A stretch of 64,000 nucleotides of DNA, from the NCBI GenBank assembly GCA_946902985.2, contig OX336389.2, forward strand, positions 1,079,219,788 through 1,079,283,787, read 5' to 3'. Under the pieces are notes generated by a model. That model had not been told where the DNA came from. It saw only the letters and a program-made list of their open reading frames with translations, and did no database searches. Below, piece by piece: positions 11,069 to 22,472 of the stretch. Source of the stretch: Meconema thalassinum (lineage: Eukaryota; Arthropoda; Insecta; Orthoptera; Tettigoniidae). Numbering within the stretch: position 1 is the stretch's first letter; every line of letters starts with the position of its first letter. A program made the translations under genes and the position numbers.

Positions 11069-12736
11069 GGGGGGTCATACAGTAGATTATACAAAAAAAT
11101 GTCATTTTTAAAAATAAATCTCAGACGAAAGGTTGAGGCTTTCTAAACATAGATACGAAGTTTTATGTAAAAATGTCTCATAGTTTTAGAGATATTTGCA
11201 TTTTAGTGACAGCTTGCACGTTGTGATGGGCGTGGCTACGTAGCAATGGATACAAATGTACAGCGCCTGACAGTTGTGTGGTTTCTCTTTTCGTTAATTT
11301 CTTATAACACTGGCTGCATGGGTAGTATACACGTAGGCCATGCCTGTATCCATGGTTTAGTGAGTTGTCTTTGGGAGTGGAAAGCTTTGTACTTCTGTTT
11401 CCAAGGTTACTGTTGTGCACTCCATGGCAGTAGTAGTAGCAGTTTGTTTGGAACTTTCCACGTGCTATTATTACATTGTTGTGTAAATTGTGATCATAAT
11501 GCCTAAGAAAGGGAACGTTGAAAGACAGAAAAAGAGGAGATATCTGGAAATCACTTTTCTAATGAAGAGAGGGGTGATAATGGCAATGTTATTATTGACG
11601 TAACGAGTAGCCTAGGCCTTAGGCCTAGTGCATCAGCTAGGAAACTTGGGCCAAAGGGTAGGTCACCTGTCAGTGATTCTAAGGATACTGACAGCGTGTC
11701 ATATAGGATTATAGATTCTTCTTCTGTAGTGGATAATATAAGTGTACATTTGTCTTGCAAATTGTGTCATGGAAATGTGAAATTAATTAATTAAAAGGGA
11801 GAAACCAAAATGCAAAGGAGTCATTCAACTGTAAAATTTGGCCCATTTGTCCCAAAACATCATGCAATGGTAATAAAATTGTTCAAATAACAACCTACAG
11901 TGCAGTGGCCAGTTTTAATGTTGGAGCTATCAGTAGTCTACAAGTACTGAAGGCATTGGAAATCAAAATTGGGAAGAATACTGTGGAAGCTTTGAGCAAG
12001 TTTGACAAGGTACGTGTAGATTCTGCTGAAAAAAAGTAAAAAAACTCAACTTTGGAGGCTAGAAGGATTAGACGAAGACTCAGAGTGGAAGAACAATCCA
12101 AGAACATCCAGAAGGAGGGTATAACATATGCCAATGGAGCCTTCTAAGGTGAACTGTGATTACAACTGTGTGTGACAACTTCACATGCGATTTCCTGAAA
12201 ACTTATTTTTTTCAAACAAGAAACGTAATATCACAAGAACCATTTGTCTGATCTAAATGAAACTTTGCACAGTTGTTCAAATAGGAATTCTATAGAGGAT
12301 GAACTAAAATAATGGAACTGAGACAAAATTTAGGCTTAATATAATGATATAAACAGGCAATAAAATGTAAAAATTATATGTATATTTTAAAAAAATCTGC
12401 CAAATTAATTTGAATGCACTAAGAGATCTCATCCTAGTTCATCTTCTATAATATTCTGTCAGTTTCAATTCAAAAGAAAGAAAACAGCCATTAAGCTCAT
12501 ATTTAAAGATTTATCATGTTTTTTGTCATATCATGTGCTTAATAATTTTATCAATATTTATTAATTAATAATGTGGCTACTTTACATTAAATTTTGATTT
12601 TTACTATATCAAACAATAGGTTAGGATGTTTCATATCATAATATTAATTTTCAATGTCGTACTTGTAATAATGTAGGAAGTAATCACATTTTTGTCAAGT
12701 GCTAACTAAACATGGCATGACTACTGTATGACCCCC
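11069..12736 (+). mobile_element. DNA transposon with TTAA flanks and GGGGGTCATACAGTAG ends
   Basis: The left end (A)GGGGGTCATACAGTAG and right end CTACTGTATGACCCCC are inverted repeats of about 16 bp. TTAA lies immediately outside both (11065-11068, 12737-12740). TTAA duplications are characteristic of piggyBac, but the coding remnant inside does not look like piggyBac. Superfamily is left open. The element is 1,668 bp. Confidence 0.7.
11496..12146 (+). pseudogene. Degenerate transposase-like coding remnant
   Basis: It begins MPKKGNVERQKKRR in one frame, then switches frame to a Ser-rich stretch with LSCKLCHGNVKLIN. A later frame gives ALEIKIGKNTVEALSKFDK and ends KEGITYANGAF. The order basic N-terminus, Cys-x2-Cys, later RVDSAEKK-like segment recalls Mutator-like transposase proteins of animals. 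That match is from memory and weak. At least two frameshifts and one stop are present. Confidence 0.35.
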
Positions 12737-12740
12737 TTAA

Positions 12741-13041
12741 GCATTTCTGTAACCATGGACTGCATAAAATGTTATTAAAGGTTTTATTTCACAGATTTTA
12801 TATGCATACCATATTTAATTTCAGTATAGTTAAATAATATTATATAAATAAGTGAGCATTAGGAACCATTGAAACTCAGTTCAAAAACAGACAAAGAGCT
12901 TCACAGAGTTTAAGTACATGAAATAAAACAAATATACCCTCCTTTTCAAGCAGTTGAAATTACAAAATCTCCAATTCTAAATCTGTAAACACTTTAAATA
13001 AATTGAAGTATTTTTACTTTTAAGTTTATAGATTTTACATG
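12741..13041. other. AT-rich stretch with no recognised feature
   Basis: Nothing with coding or repeat structure was seen. Confidence 0.5.
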
Positions 13042-13043
13042 TA

Positions 13044-13637
13044 CAGTCGAGTCCAGCTATTCCGAACTAATTGGGACCGAACCCTGTTCGGTTTAGCGGG
13101 AATTTTGGAATAGGCGGATTTCATTAATAATATCAACATATTGACTTGTTAAGGTGTAAATTAAGTGTGGGGACGTCTCCTAGTGTCAACTCTACACAGT
13201 ATTGATCAGCTTGTGAATAGGTTCAGTGAAAGTCGGAAGGGAAGGACAAGTGACTTTTGACTACTCATAGCGCAATCCACTGTGTTGTAAAAATAGAATC
13301 GTCACCCCTCCCTAACTATCCCTCTCGTCCTGCATTCCATACACACGACTCACTGCACTGCACTGCACTGCACTGCACTCGGTCTAGTCCTATCTATTAG
13401 GTCAGTGTTTACTCTAGCAAAGTTTAATGAACTGTGTGCGCTTATTGCAAATTTGTTGAACTGTATTCTCTAATAGCATTTATTTGACTTCCTTGTACAG
13501 TATAACAATACATGTACATTTTAACACGAAAAACTTACGTCTTCTTGATTTCTCCTGTATTTAAGTAAAAATAAAAATTGGTATTTTTCTGATCTCTTTC
13601 GGAATAGGCAGATTTTCGGAATAGCGGGACTCCACTG
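13044..13637. mobile_element. pogo/Tigger-like non-autonomous element (594 bp)
   Basis: The ends CAGTCGAGTCCAGCTATTCC and GGAATAGCGGGACTCCACTG are inverted repeats of the Tigger/pogo type. A TA flanks each side (13042-13043, 13638-13639). Internal inverted matches, GGAATAGGCGGATTT and GGAATAGGCAGATTTT, extend the arms. There is no ORF. A short (CTGCA)n microsatellite lies at about 13353-13380. Confidence 0.8.
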
Positions 13638-13795
13638 TATACCACATTAACTTCAATAATGAAGTACCATATTACATAAAATAATACTAACTTTTTAAAG
13701 ACTTCAACTTTTAACTATAGGAATGTAGAAACCACTACGAAGACACATTAAATAGCTTCATATAGTTCCAAGTATATATAAGAAAATGAACATAT

Positions 13796-14355
13796 TGTTA
13801 GAACCCCAGCTCATAGAGGCTGTAACGCCCTACATAATCCCTGAAAACCCCTAACAAATCCCATACGAAAGAAATACAAGGAAGGGATTACAGACAGAGT
13901 AATCATTTGATTGACAGACAGCTGAAACAACCATTGCTTACTTAACAACAATAACAGGTTCACAAGCAGAATTCAGCTGACGAGGGGTAACCTAATTGAG
14001 CCCTCAAATACGCAAGGCACCTTCGCGCCCGGGACAGTTACACATTCAGACAGTTCCACGAAGAAGAGTGCAACGGATCCTGGAGGGCGGCGCCCCTCGG
14101 CAGGGCGGTGCCACCCCCAACATGGACGACGCCTAAGCTACGAGACTAGACTTCCAATGGTGAGTGTGTCGGCTATTCCTTTTTTCTTCATTCTCTGCCC
14201 CATAACTACCTTTACACCCCTTTACTTTATTACAATAAACTGCAACGTACAAATGAGGAAATTCTCTTTCTTTAGCCCCGGCATTGCTATCCCAATTCCT
14301 CTCTACACAATCATGGTACCACTTCACTGACGCTACATGTAACCAGCTGACGGCA
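13796..14355 (+). repeat. LTR-like repeat, copy 1, holding the empty site for hAT-2
   Basis: It begins TGTTAGAACCCCAGCTCATA and aligns over its length with 25680-26150 plus 29463-29580. At 14241-14255 the sequence runs uninterrupted where the second copy carries the 3.3-kb hAT-2. A start in TGTT is compatible with an LTR, but no internal region or second LTR was identified, so that label is tentative. Confidence 0.65.
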
Positions 14356-14643
14356 GTTCCCGACTCTGTGAAGATAAGACTGGACGTCAAACGTTCTGAA
14401 TGGAATTATTGTGCGTAGCATAATGGGCAATCTAGTGTAGCCCTATTGTGTTTTCTGTACCTCATTGGATATACTGTGGACTATGTTCCTGTATCCACTA
14501 TTATATTCTATTGGCTTTATTTCTGCCATGGACGAAACAAAGTGGTTGTTTACGTCTGTAAGAAATTCATGTTATGTTTGAATGTTTAAATAAAGGTAAC
14601 AGAAAGAAATAATATAAGAGAAGACGACACTGTGGACAGAGAA
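14356..14643 (-). mobile_element. Fragment of the 9183-10353 element family
   Basis: It aligns in inverse orientation with about 9775-10040, for example ATTATTGTGCGTAGC and TGGGCAATCTAGTGTAGCCC. It joins directly to the preceding repeat after CTGACGGCA. Confidence 0.7.
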
Positions 14644-15752
14644 CAGCAATAACGACAATTTGGGTAGGCAGTACCTACAAGCAAATTAGGCATGTACAAG
14701 GCCGAGCCGACCAGTGTGGAGACATTCACCTCGCTTGGCTAGGATAAGTTGGTAAATATCTCACCTCAGCACAATATTATTACTAGCTGTGTTCAAGAAC
14801 GCAAGTTCGAATCTTGGCGTAAGCAGCTGGCACTTCAGTATACACAATTTAATCATCCATAAGACATCCATCGACACATTAAAGAATCTCGAGATCCTAA
14901 CGAAGTTCTTAAGACCACTCAGAGATGTTACCTAAAGTTCGCACAATTGTTATATCTTTCTTTTTATAGAAGAATGTTCTATTTTATAACAATTTGGTTT
15001 CTACACTTGTAGAACAATATTCATTGCCCCCTAGACACTTATTAGATTGCCTGCCGAATACTAATCCTAGAAAATCCTAAATAACTAACCAACTAACCGT
15101 ACATTATAAGGACACCCCTGCCCCATTAACTAACTAATTAATTAACATTAGATATAAGGACACCCACACCGAATTTTCACAAGTAGTAATTAGTACGGAG
15201 ATAAATATTCCAAACACGCTCACTCAATTACCCCCCCCCCATTACATACACGCTCACGCACGCTGCAATTCACACATAATAATAAAACAAAGTTTTCAGA
15301 GACACTTTATACACCCCCGAGCTCAAACTAAGCCTTTAGCCTTGGTCACCCTTCAAGGACAATTCCCACATTTTGCCCATACCAGTATTTTGGGGAAGCT
15401 TTCCCTTTCACAATCACAAAGTACACAGGAACGAACGTTTAAACGTGTAGCATTCTACCAATAAACGAGTAGCAACATTTAAAACTACATCTCAACTATG
15501 GCGTTTATACAAGGCACTATCACTTTTCTTATATTTTTATTATTATGAATTATTATTATGTATAATGTCATTTTTATCCATGAACTTAATCGTATCTTTA
15601 TCTACACAAATTACACACCAAGAGAGAAGAAAGAGACGAATCGCGACGAATATATGAGTAACAAATATTATAGGAATATATTGAAGTATAAGAAGAATAA
15701 GAAGTTTACACTAACGCAGACACACATTAATTCTATATTAACACAACATATT
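14644..15752. other. Unassigned stretch
   Basis: No coding or repeat family was recognised. It holds a C10 run at about 15231-15240 and scattered simple sequence. Confidence 0.5.
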
Positions 15753-15763
15753 ACACGAAAAGA

Positions 15764-15964
15764 AAGGAAGGAAGGAAGCTTGTAGTTTAACGTGACCGTT
15801 AATCTCGAGATCATGAGCCACGGGACCTCCTTTTTACGTGGAATCCGAACCACAGGACATGGCATTTCACTTCGAAAATCTCACATGCAATGACCGGGAA
15901 TCGAACCCGGACCGCCTTGGTGAGAGGCATACATCTAGACCGCTGAGCCACCATGCCCCCCTAT
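15764..15964 (-). mobile_element. tRNA-derived SINE, family C, copy 1
   Basis: On the minus strand it starts with an A-box-like GGTGGCTCAGCGGTCTAGA and a B-box GGGTTCGATTCCC. The body contains GAAGTGAAATGCCATGTCC and ends ACTACAAGCTTCCTTCC. The 11-bp duplication ACACGAAAAGA lies at 15753-15763 and 15965-15975. Other copies are at 27071-27263 and 55766-55955, with a fragment at 24601-24659. Confidence 0.9.
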
Positions 15965-15975
15965 ACACGAAAAGA

Positions 15976-16388
15976 GAGAGAAAGAGTACAGTAGAATAGA
16001 AGAAGAGGGAAAAGAAATCAGAGTAGAAACAAATACAATATGAATTATTTTTATTATTATCATTATTATTATGACCATCATTATTATCACTGTGCCGCCT
16101 GCCAATAAATAAAAAGCGATTCAAACACCAATCAGCAGAAACAAGCAGAAAAAACACATGAGCATTATAAATCACACATAATAGGAATCAACAGCAACAA
16201 TATCACAGACAAAAACCGTATCACAGATCACTCACAACAGAACGGGTTATCAAACAATACTACACACGATTGAGCACACGGGAGATACTTGAGTACATTC
16301 ACAAGATCAGTAAAATCATCCTCACGCAGCAAAGAAAGCTAGGGTAAACTCCCACACAACTCACCGTGACCGAGTCGCACACATCCCT
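15976..16388. other. Unassigned AT-rich stretch with ATT/ATC microsatellite
   Basis: A TTATTATTATCATTATTATT-like simple repeat occurs at about 16045-16090. Nothing else was recognised. Confidence 0.5.
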
Positions 16389-16390
16389 TA

Positions 16391-16959
16391 GAGGGTCTTT
16401 CATATAAAATAAGAGCGCCAAGCGTCGGCTTTGTTAACCGCGGCTGGGGTCACCTTGGCCGAGCTTTTGGCGCGCCAAGGCCCCCTGCTTTAAGCGTGTG
16501 TACAATCCTATATGATGCAGCGGCCTTGCTAGCATGTGTACAATGCTGAAATCTTACTTTAGTTAAGTTATTGTTGATGAAACCGAAACCCCTAATTGTG
16601 CTAATTTTGTGAGTGATTTATTCGGAGACCGTTCAAGATTCTCGCCAATGTCATCTAACTCATCCTCTGTTAAAACTGTTCGTGTGCGGGCATGTTTTTT
16701 ATTGAGCACCGAGCCAGTAGTGTCAAACTTATTTGCAATTACGTGAAACTGTGCTAGCAGGAAATTGCTGAACAAATGCATCACGTAACCGTTGAGCCGA
16801 CTCGTACTTAAAATAAGTTTTACATTAAAAAAATACGATGTTGCAATGATAACTGTCTCAACATGATTGAGGTTTAGACTGGCGACTGAGCAACTGCACG
16901 CTTATTGCAAGGTCAAGTTTGGTAATGTCAATCTGTTATTTTTATACAGTCCATTGGAG

Positions 16960-16991
<32 letters not shown>

Positions 16992-17213
16992 CCATCGTAT
17001 GTACTATGCGCGCGCTTTCAATACTATAGCTAACTAACTAACTAAAGTAAGATTTCAGCATTGTACACACGCTAGCAAGGCCGCTGCATCATATAGGATT
17101 GTACACACGCTTAAAGCAGGGGGCCTTGGCGCGCCAAAAGCTCGGCCAAGGTGACCGCAGCTACGGTTAACAAAGCCGCCGCTTGGCGCTCTTATTTTAT
17201 ATGAAAGACCCTG
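16391..17213. mobile_element. Tc1/mariner-like element with ~180-bp terminal inverted repeats
   Basis: The arms at 16391-16570 and 17030-17213 are nearly perfect inverted copies. They contain GGGTCTTTCATATAAAATAA, the palindromic GGCGCGCC, and GTGTACAATCCTATATGATG. TA flanks both ends (16389-16390, 17214-17215). The interior holds a transposase N-terminal remnant and a 31-A run (16960-16990). Arm identity is much higher than the state of the interior would suggest. Confidence 0.8.
16563..16784 (-). pseudogene. Transposase N-terminal HTH remnant
   Basis: The translation has TTGSVLNKKHARTRTVLTED, then SPNKSLTKLAQLGVSVSST. This is the helix-turn-helix pattern (TGSV..K...RTR/PRTV.TE....I....SP..S...LA...G.S.ST) found at the start of many insect Tc1/mariner-related transposases (DUF4817-type). 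The catalytic domain is absent. Confidence 0.6.
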
Positions 17214-17828
17214 TATATCAAACAAACCTCACGAATGTCGACATAATATTTAACAGGGTTGATACACTTTCAGGATTTCAAATTTCCCTGACTTTTCCAG
17301 GTTTTCCAGACCAAATTTTAAGAAATTCCCTGACCGCAGAGTGGTTTATTTCCCTGACATTTCCCGATTTTCCAGAGCAAAGTATAGAAAATTCATTTCC
17401 TAACCTAGCGAAAGTGCATTTCCCTTTAAGAAACGTTCTTCTGTATGTTCAATTACGATTAAGTTAGAAAAACTGATTTTAGACTAATTATTTGTGCAAG
17501 ACTATTCTTAGACGCGAGGAGAAATGTTGTAGTAGATGAAAATAATAGTGGTAAAAGAATATCCGAGCAATGATTCAATATATAAACCAGACTCTGTCTC
17601 TTTGAAAGTACAAAAACAAATAACATGAAAAACTATCAACAGTTAGAAACATTTATTACAATATGAACATTAAGCTGATGGATTGGAATCCGGGCTAGCC
17701 ATAGGAAACAACAATATGAACATAAACACATTTTTACAATAAATTTAAATTTGCAAAAATAACTGTGAAGAAAGCAATCAATCACCAATTCTTACTTTCT
17801 AGTCAATCACAATAAAAGTACTGTCAAC

Positions 17829-18727
17829 TGGGGTTACTTAACACAGACCGGGTAACTTTACACACTTTTCGCTAAAATCTTTTGAGCACTGCACGCGGTG
17901 GGTTTTGGTCGAGTGAAATGCTTGTCTAAACAAGACGCTATGGGCTGTACTAGTAAGAAAAACGTGTTTGTGTTATTTGTATTTCACTACAATGGATAAT
18001 AATTGCAGCTTAGTGCACTTGAGTATCTGTACATATGGTAAGTTGTATAGAAACTTTCATTTCTATGAGTCATATTTTTTATAGATGTTCTAATTTGTGA
18101 CAAATCAATTTTCCCCGAGACTCGAGAGGCATAAATTGGATGTGGAACATGTTTCCTTGTTGAGTCACGTTACTAGGAAGCCTAAAATAACCGAAGGTGC
18201 ACGACTAGCCCTTGGAGGGGGTAACTTTACACAGGCTTTACACAAAAGCCTGTGTTTACTACGGTATTTCATATTTGAATCCCCGAGTATTTGGGTGCTG
18301 CGGATTAGAAAGAGCCTAGTAATGTGACTCAACAAGGAAACATGTTCCAAATCCAATTCCCGCCTCTAGTCTTTAGGGAAATTTATTTGTCACAAATTAG
18401 AACATCTAGTAAAATATGGCCATGTCATAGAAATGAAAGTTTGGTACCTTTCTACGACTAACACTTCAGCAGCATTTCATTTATATTTTCTACAAACATA
18501 AAATTAAACAGTTTAGGCTTTCACGGCCGGCGTTCATAATTAAACGTTTGACACACGATTAATTTATTTTATACTGTATTCAAACAATTCAATGAAGCTA
18601 TGATAGTATCTTCTTACTTCAAATGTGTGTTATCCTTCCAATGAAAAGTTCCCGGCATGTGTCAAGTTACCTCTTGGCTGTATAGCCAAACGCCATGGTT
18701 AGTGTATGTCTGTGTAAAGTAACCCCA
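17829..18727. repeat. Foldback element with ~150-bp arms and GGGGTTACTT termini
   Basis: Arms at about 18040-18190 and 18303-18453 are inverted copies about a centre near 18246, for example ACATGTTTCCTTGTTGAGTC against its complement. Outer ends CTGGGGTTACTTAACACAG and CTGTGTAAAGTAACCCCA are also inverted. A small perfect hairpin (ACACAGGCTT...AAGCCTGTGT) sits in the centre at 18229-18255. Target duplication was not resolved. Confidence 0.7.
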
Positions 18728-18922
18728 CTGGTGGGGTAGTTTTACACGTAGGTGTTCATTTATATTTTTAAGCGTCTTAGAGATAGTTTGCATTCACGGT
18801 GACGTTATGTTCTTTTGGAAGTACCCTTAAGGAATACATAAACATGTCTATAACAGTTTAACAACACATCACAATAAATAAAATTTAAAAATACACATGA
18901 AAAGTGAGTATCTCGACACATT

Positions 18923-20992
18923 TTAATCTAACATTAGATCTTCTATTTCTCTATCAATTGCTTCTGTCTCTTGCTGCAGTTCCATACATAGTCGCATACG
19001 TTTGTCTTTCAACGCTCGCAACTGATCAGAAACCCGTTTCTTTTTCAGTTTTTCCACTTCGGTTTCCTCTTTGGCTTTTTCTTCGGCTTTTAATGCGTTC
19101 ATATATCTTTGCCTCGAAAACTTCACTTTGTTGAAAAGCTCTTGGGTCATTTCAACCTTGTCAATACCTCCTGCCGCTTTGATAGCATCGTACACCTGTC
19201 TTTGGCCTACCAAAGACTCATTTCTTTGGTTTTCAATAATTACTTCTTTATTAACAGAGAAGCCTCTCTCGACGAATGCATTTCCATGGCTGATGACAAG
19301 AACAAGTCTGAAAAAGTACTTTAAGTTTTCAGAGGCTTTCTTGTTTGTCAAAAGAGGCATCCAAAAATCATCAAGTCTTTGCTCCGATCGTTCGTACGAC
19401 TTACAAAGCTGAAGAACTTCGGGTTTCTTTACAAGACACAATAATTCTTGTTCAATTTTATCACACTGGCCAGCAGCTAGCCATTTGTGTTCTTCTAGAA
19501 CAGATAGACACATACTTAAGCGGTTTTTCACCGTCGTGGCCGATCGGGCAGCTATCACACCTGGATCACAACAAGAGATACCTTGGCACAAGGTATACTT
19601 CAGAGGAGAGTTCCTTATAAGCTTTTTACACAAGACTTTCACGAAAAGTTTACACTCTTGCTTGAATTTCAGCATTTCCAGATCGGATACTTTTACTTTC
19701 CTAAGTTCAGCCTTCACAGAAAACTAAAATGTTACTTTTTGAGCAGTTAACAAATCACTCTCTTTTTCAAGGTCGATATTCACAACATCGCTCGTCTTCT
19801 GAAGAACTTCTGGCTTGACAATTACTTCTAGGGGATCTCTGAGAACTTTTTCCAAAGCACTATACAAAAATGGCGCCATGGGTGCAGCCGTTTGAAACTC
19901 TGTGAGAAAGGGTTCCACCAGCCCCGCAATGTAAGCAAAGAATGACAACTTAGCCGCAAGCAAACCATCTTTCAAGGCATCAGTTACAACCTTATAGCTA
20001 GAAGCACCAATGTCCTTTTCTTTGCCATCTTTTCTCACTCCATCAATGTACAGCTTAAGATTTGGTATGACGGCAATAGCCCTTTCAGCAATAGGTTTGT
20101 TTTGTAACCACCTTACCGCGCAAAATTTTAATGGAAACAGACTGGATTTTGAATAGAACCCATAGTCTTGCCTTCGAGCTGGTACATTCTTGAACAGATT
20201 GAAGCATGCCCTTAAAAAGTCAACAATTGACCACAATGTCGCTTTAGCACCATTCTTGAAAGCATTATTCACAGAGTGCAATCCACAAGTTCCAAGAAAA
20301 ACAAACATGGGTGATTCCTGACCATTCATAGAACGAAGTTCAACTTTTAAATCTTTCAGGAACTTTAAATTTACATTTGGACCATCAAGCGATACGTTAA
20401 TCATTTTTTTAAGGTTCAACGTTTTCAAGCCCGTTTTGAATGCTTTAAGCAAATCAGCGGCCGTTGTGTGGCCAAGGAACTCTGACTCTAAGTACCGCAC
20501 TACAACATTATTAGTTTCCTTATCCCAGTATATTATTGCGACATCCATTTGACACTGTTGAGCGCGTTTGTTGAGACTTTCGTCAAACGAGATGGTAAAT
20601 GCTTCGCTTTCTCTTGCTTTGCGACAAACCTTCTCGTGGAAATAAGGTGCAAGGCCATGGACAATAACATAAGCAAGTTTAGATCGCCCCAGTTGCATTG
20701 CACCAGCTGTAGGACTGTCCCCGAACATCAAGGGAAACAAAGATACGCATTTTCCGGCACTAGAAAGAGATAGGTGATTCTCAACTGCGCCTAAGCTCCA
20801 TATAATCTCTGCTCTGGTGACATCTTGTTTCAAAATATATCGAGACATGCCGTTAATTTGAGCAGGAGATTTGTTCGAGGTGGAAGTTTTCGCTTCTTCT
20901 AGACCGGGTGTGTTTGGGTCACTGCTACTAGATCCTCCCTTCGAAGTTTCAATAACAGGCGCAGGACGGTCTTCGTCAGCTGATCGTGAACC
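18923..20992 (-). pseudogene. hAT-3 transposase, single in-frame TAG
   Basis: The frame is continuous from 20992 to the stop at 18923 (about 689 codons) apart from one TAG at 19724-19726. The likely exon start at 20992 follows a good acceptor (CTTTTTGTTTACAG). Recognisable blocks are a Ser-rich linker, ISFDESLNK (catalytic-Asp region), VSLDGPNVN, CGLHSVNNAF, FCAVRWLQN, and the hAT dimerisation segment HGNAFVERGFSVNKE. The end is a long Lys/Glu-rich, probably coiled-coil tail. The N-terminal zinc-finger exon was not identified. A possible donor (AAG|GTAAGTT) is at 22918/22917. The role would be cut-and-paste transposition. Despite the TAG it is the best-preserved ORF in the window. Confidence 0.75.
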
Positions 20993-21404
20993 CTGTAAAC
21001 AAAAAGTTGAACTTCAAAGTCATGTCGATTTTGTCTGCAATCTACAAGTTCCAGTCTCTGGACAAAAATTCAAGATGCGCTTCTCTTATATATAACCACT
21101 GTGCCTATATGACGTTCCAAGGACAATTTTCAATTCAAAACGGGAACTTTTGTTCAGACAGATGTGAAAATTACAGGTAGGGAGCAGGAAAGAAGATCCA
21201 ACTCGATACTTCTTCGGGAAGAAAATCTGCGACCGCACTGAATTGAAAAGGTGGATTTTAAAACTTTTGGTGCTGCCTTTTCGTCGCGAAGCGGCACACA
21301 AGGCACCTAACCTACCCTAACTTAAGTTAGACTACCGGGCTTAGGTTAAGCAAGGTTATGTCATTCCTTGTGCCTCACTTGGCGACCGTTTCCACTTAAG
21401 CACT

Positions 21405-22472
21405 ACCCACAATGTGCAGTCTGCAGACGGTAGTGGGTAGTTGACAGTCGGAAGTTGAGGTCAGACCCATGCTCTCTTATGGCGTCATTCATAATGGGTA
21501 GTAGTATGTCGGTAATTGATAGTTGACAAACGGCAGCGTTCAAAAATCAGTAGGCCTAATTCAGAGTTGGATTTGTTATTAATTATTTACAAGAGGGGAT
21601 ACTGGATGTATGTGTATTTTTCCTCAATTTTAACAATGCTGAACCAGTTAGCAGCAATAAAAATAAACCGTACAGTTCCAAGACGTCCATCCTTGCAAAT
21701 TTTAGGTTAGGTTATCGACAATTGACAACTTTCTCAAGGAATAAATGAAAGTCAAGTTATTATTTACTACTAGCATTTTAACGACTGAGCATTGTGGGTG
21801 GCTAGGTTGTGAACTACCGACTTCTGACCTCATCTGCCGTCTGCCGACAGCGCATTGTGGGTAGAGCTTAATGGCCTGCCCACAATGCGCAGTTGTTAGA
21901 TGACAGTCCGTAACTCCAGTCGGAAGTTCACAACCTAGCCACCCACAATGCACAGTCATTAAAATGCTAGGAGTAAATAATAACTTGACTTCCATTTATT
22001 TCTTGAGAAAGTTTTCAATTGTCGATAACCTAACCTAAAATTTGCAAGGATGGACGACTTGGAGCTGTACGGTTTATTTTTATTGCTGCTAACAGGTACA
22101 GCATTGTTAAAATTGAGGAAAAATACTTATACATCCAGTATCCCCCTCTTGTAAATAATTAATAACAAATCCAACTCTGAATTAGGCCTACTGATTTTTG
22201 AACAGAATTGTTTTCGTGTAGTTAATCATTTTTGATTGAACGCCGAATCACGTTCAAACTGTTACTTCATCATTTCCTAATTTACTTTTCATCATTAGAA
22301 AATGTATTTTGGCTAATTGCAGTTAAAAGATAAAATTGCAGACAGCCGACTACACGCTGCCGATTGTCAACTATCAACTACCGACATACAACTTCACATT
22401 GTGAATGATGCCATAAGGGAGCACGGGTTTGACATCATCTGCCGACTGCGCATTGTGGGTAGGCCTTGTCAC
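21405..22472. repeat. Very long imperfect palindrome (~1.07 kb)
   Basis: Inner arms 21541-21860 and 21880-22200 pair in exact register about position 21870; for example 21791-21799 pairs with 21941-21949. Outer arms 21405-21530 and about 22345-22472 also pair, with about 140 bp extra on the right side. The ends and several internal points repeat GCATTGTGGGTA or its complement. This looks like a foldback/MITE-type element inside hAT-3. Confidence 0.85.

Noticed and set aside
13796..14355. A complete LTR retrotransposon
   Set aside because: Only a TGTT start is suggestive. No gag-pol coding, primer-binding site or second LTR was seen.
14133..14390. 85-codon minus-strand open frame
   Set aside because: It spans the junction of two unrelated repeats and has no recognisable domain.
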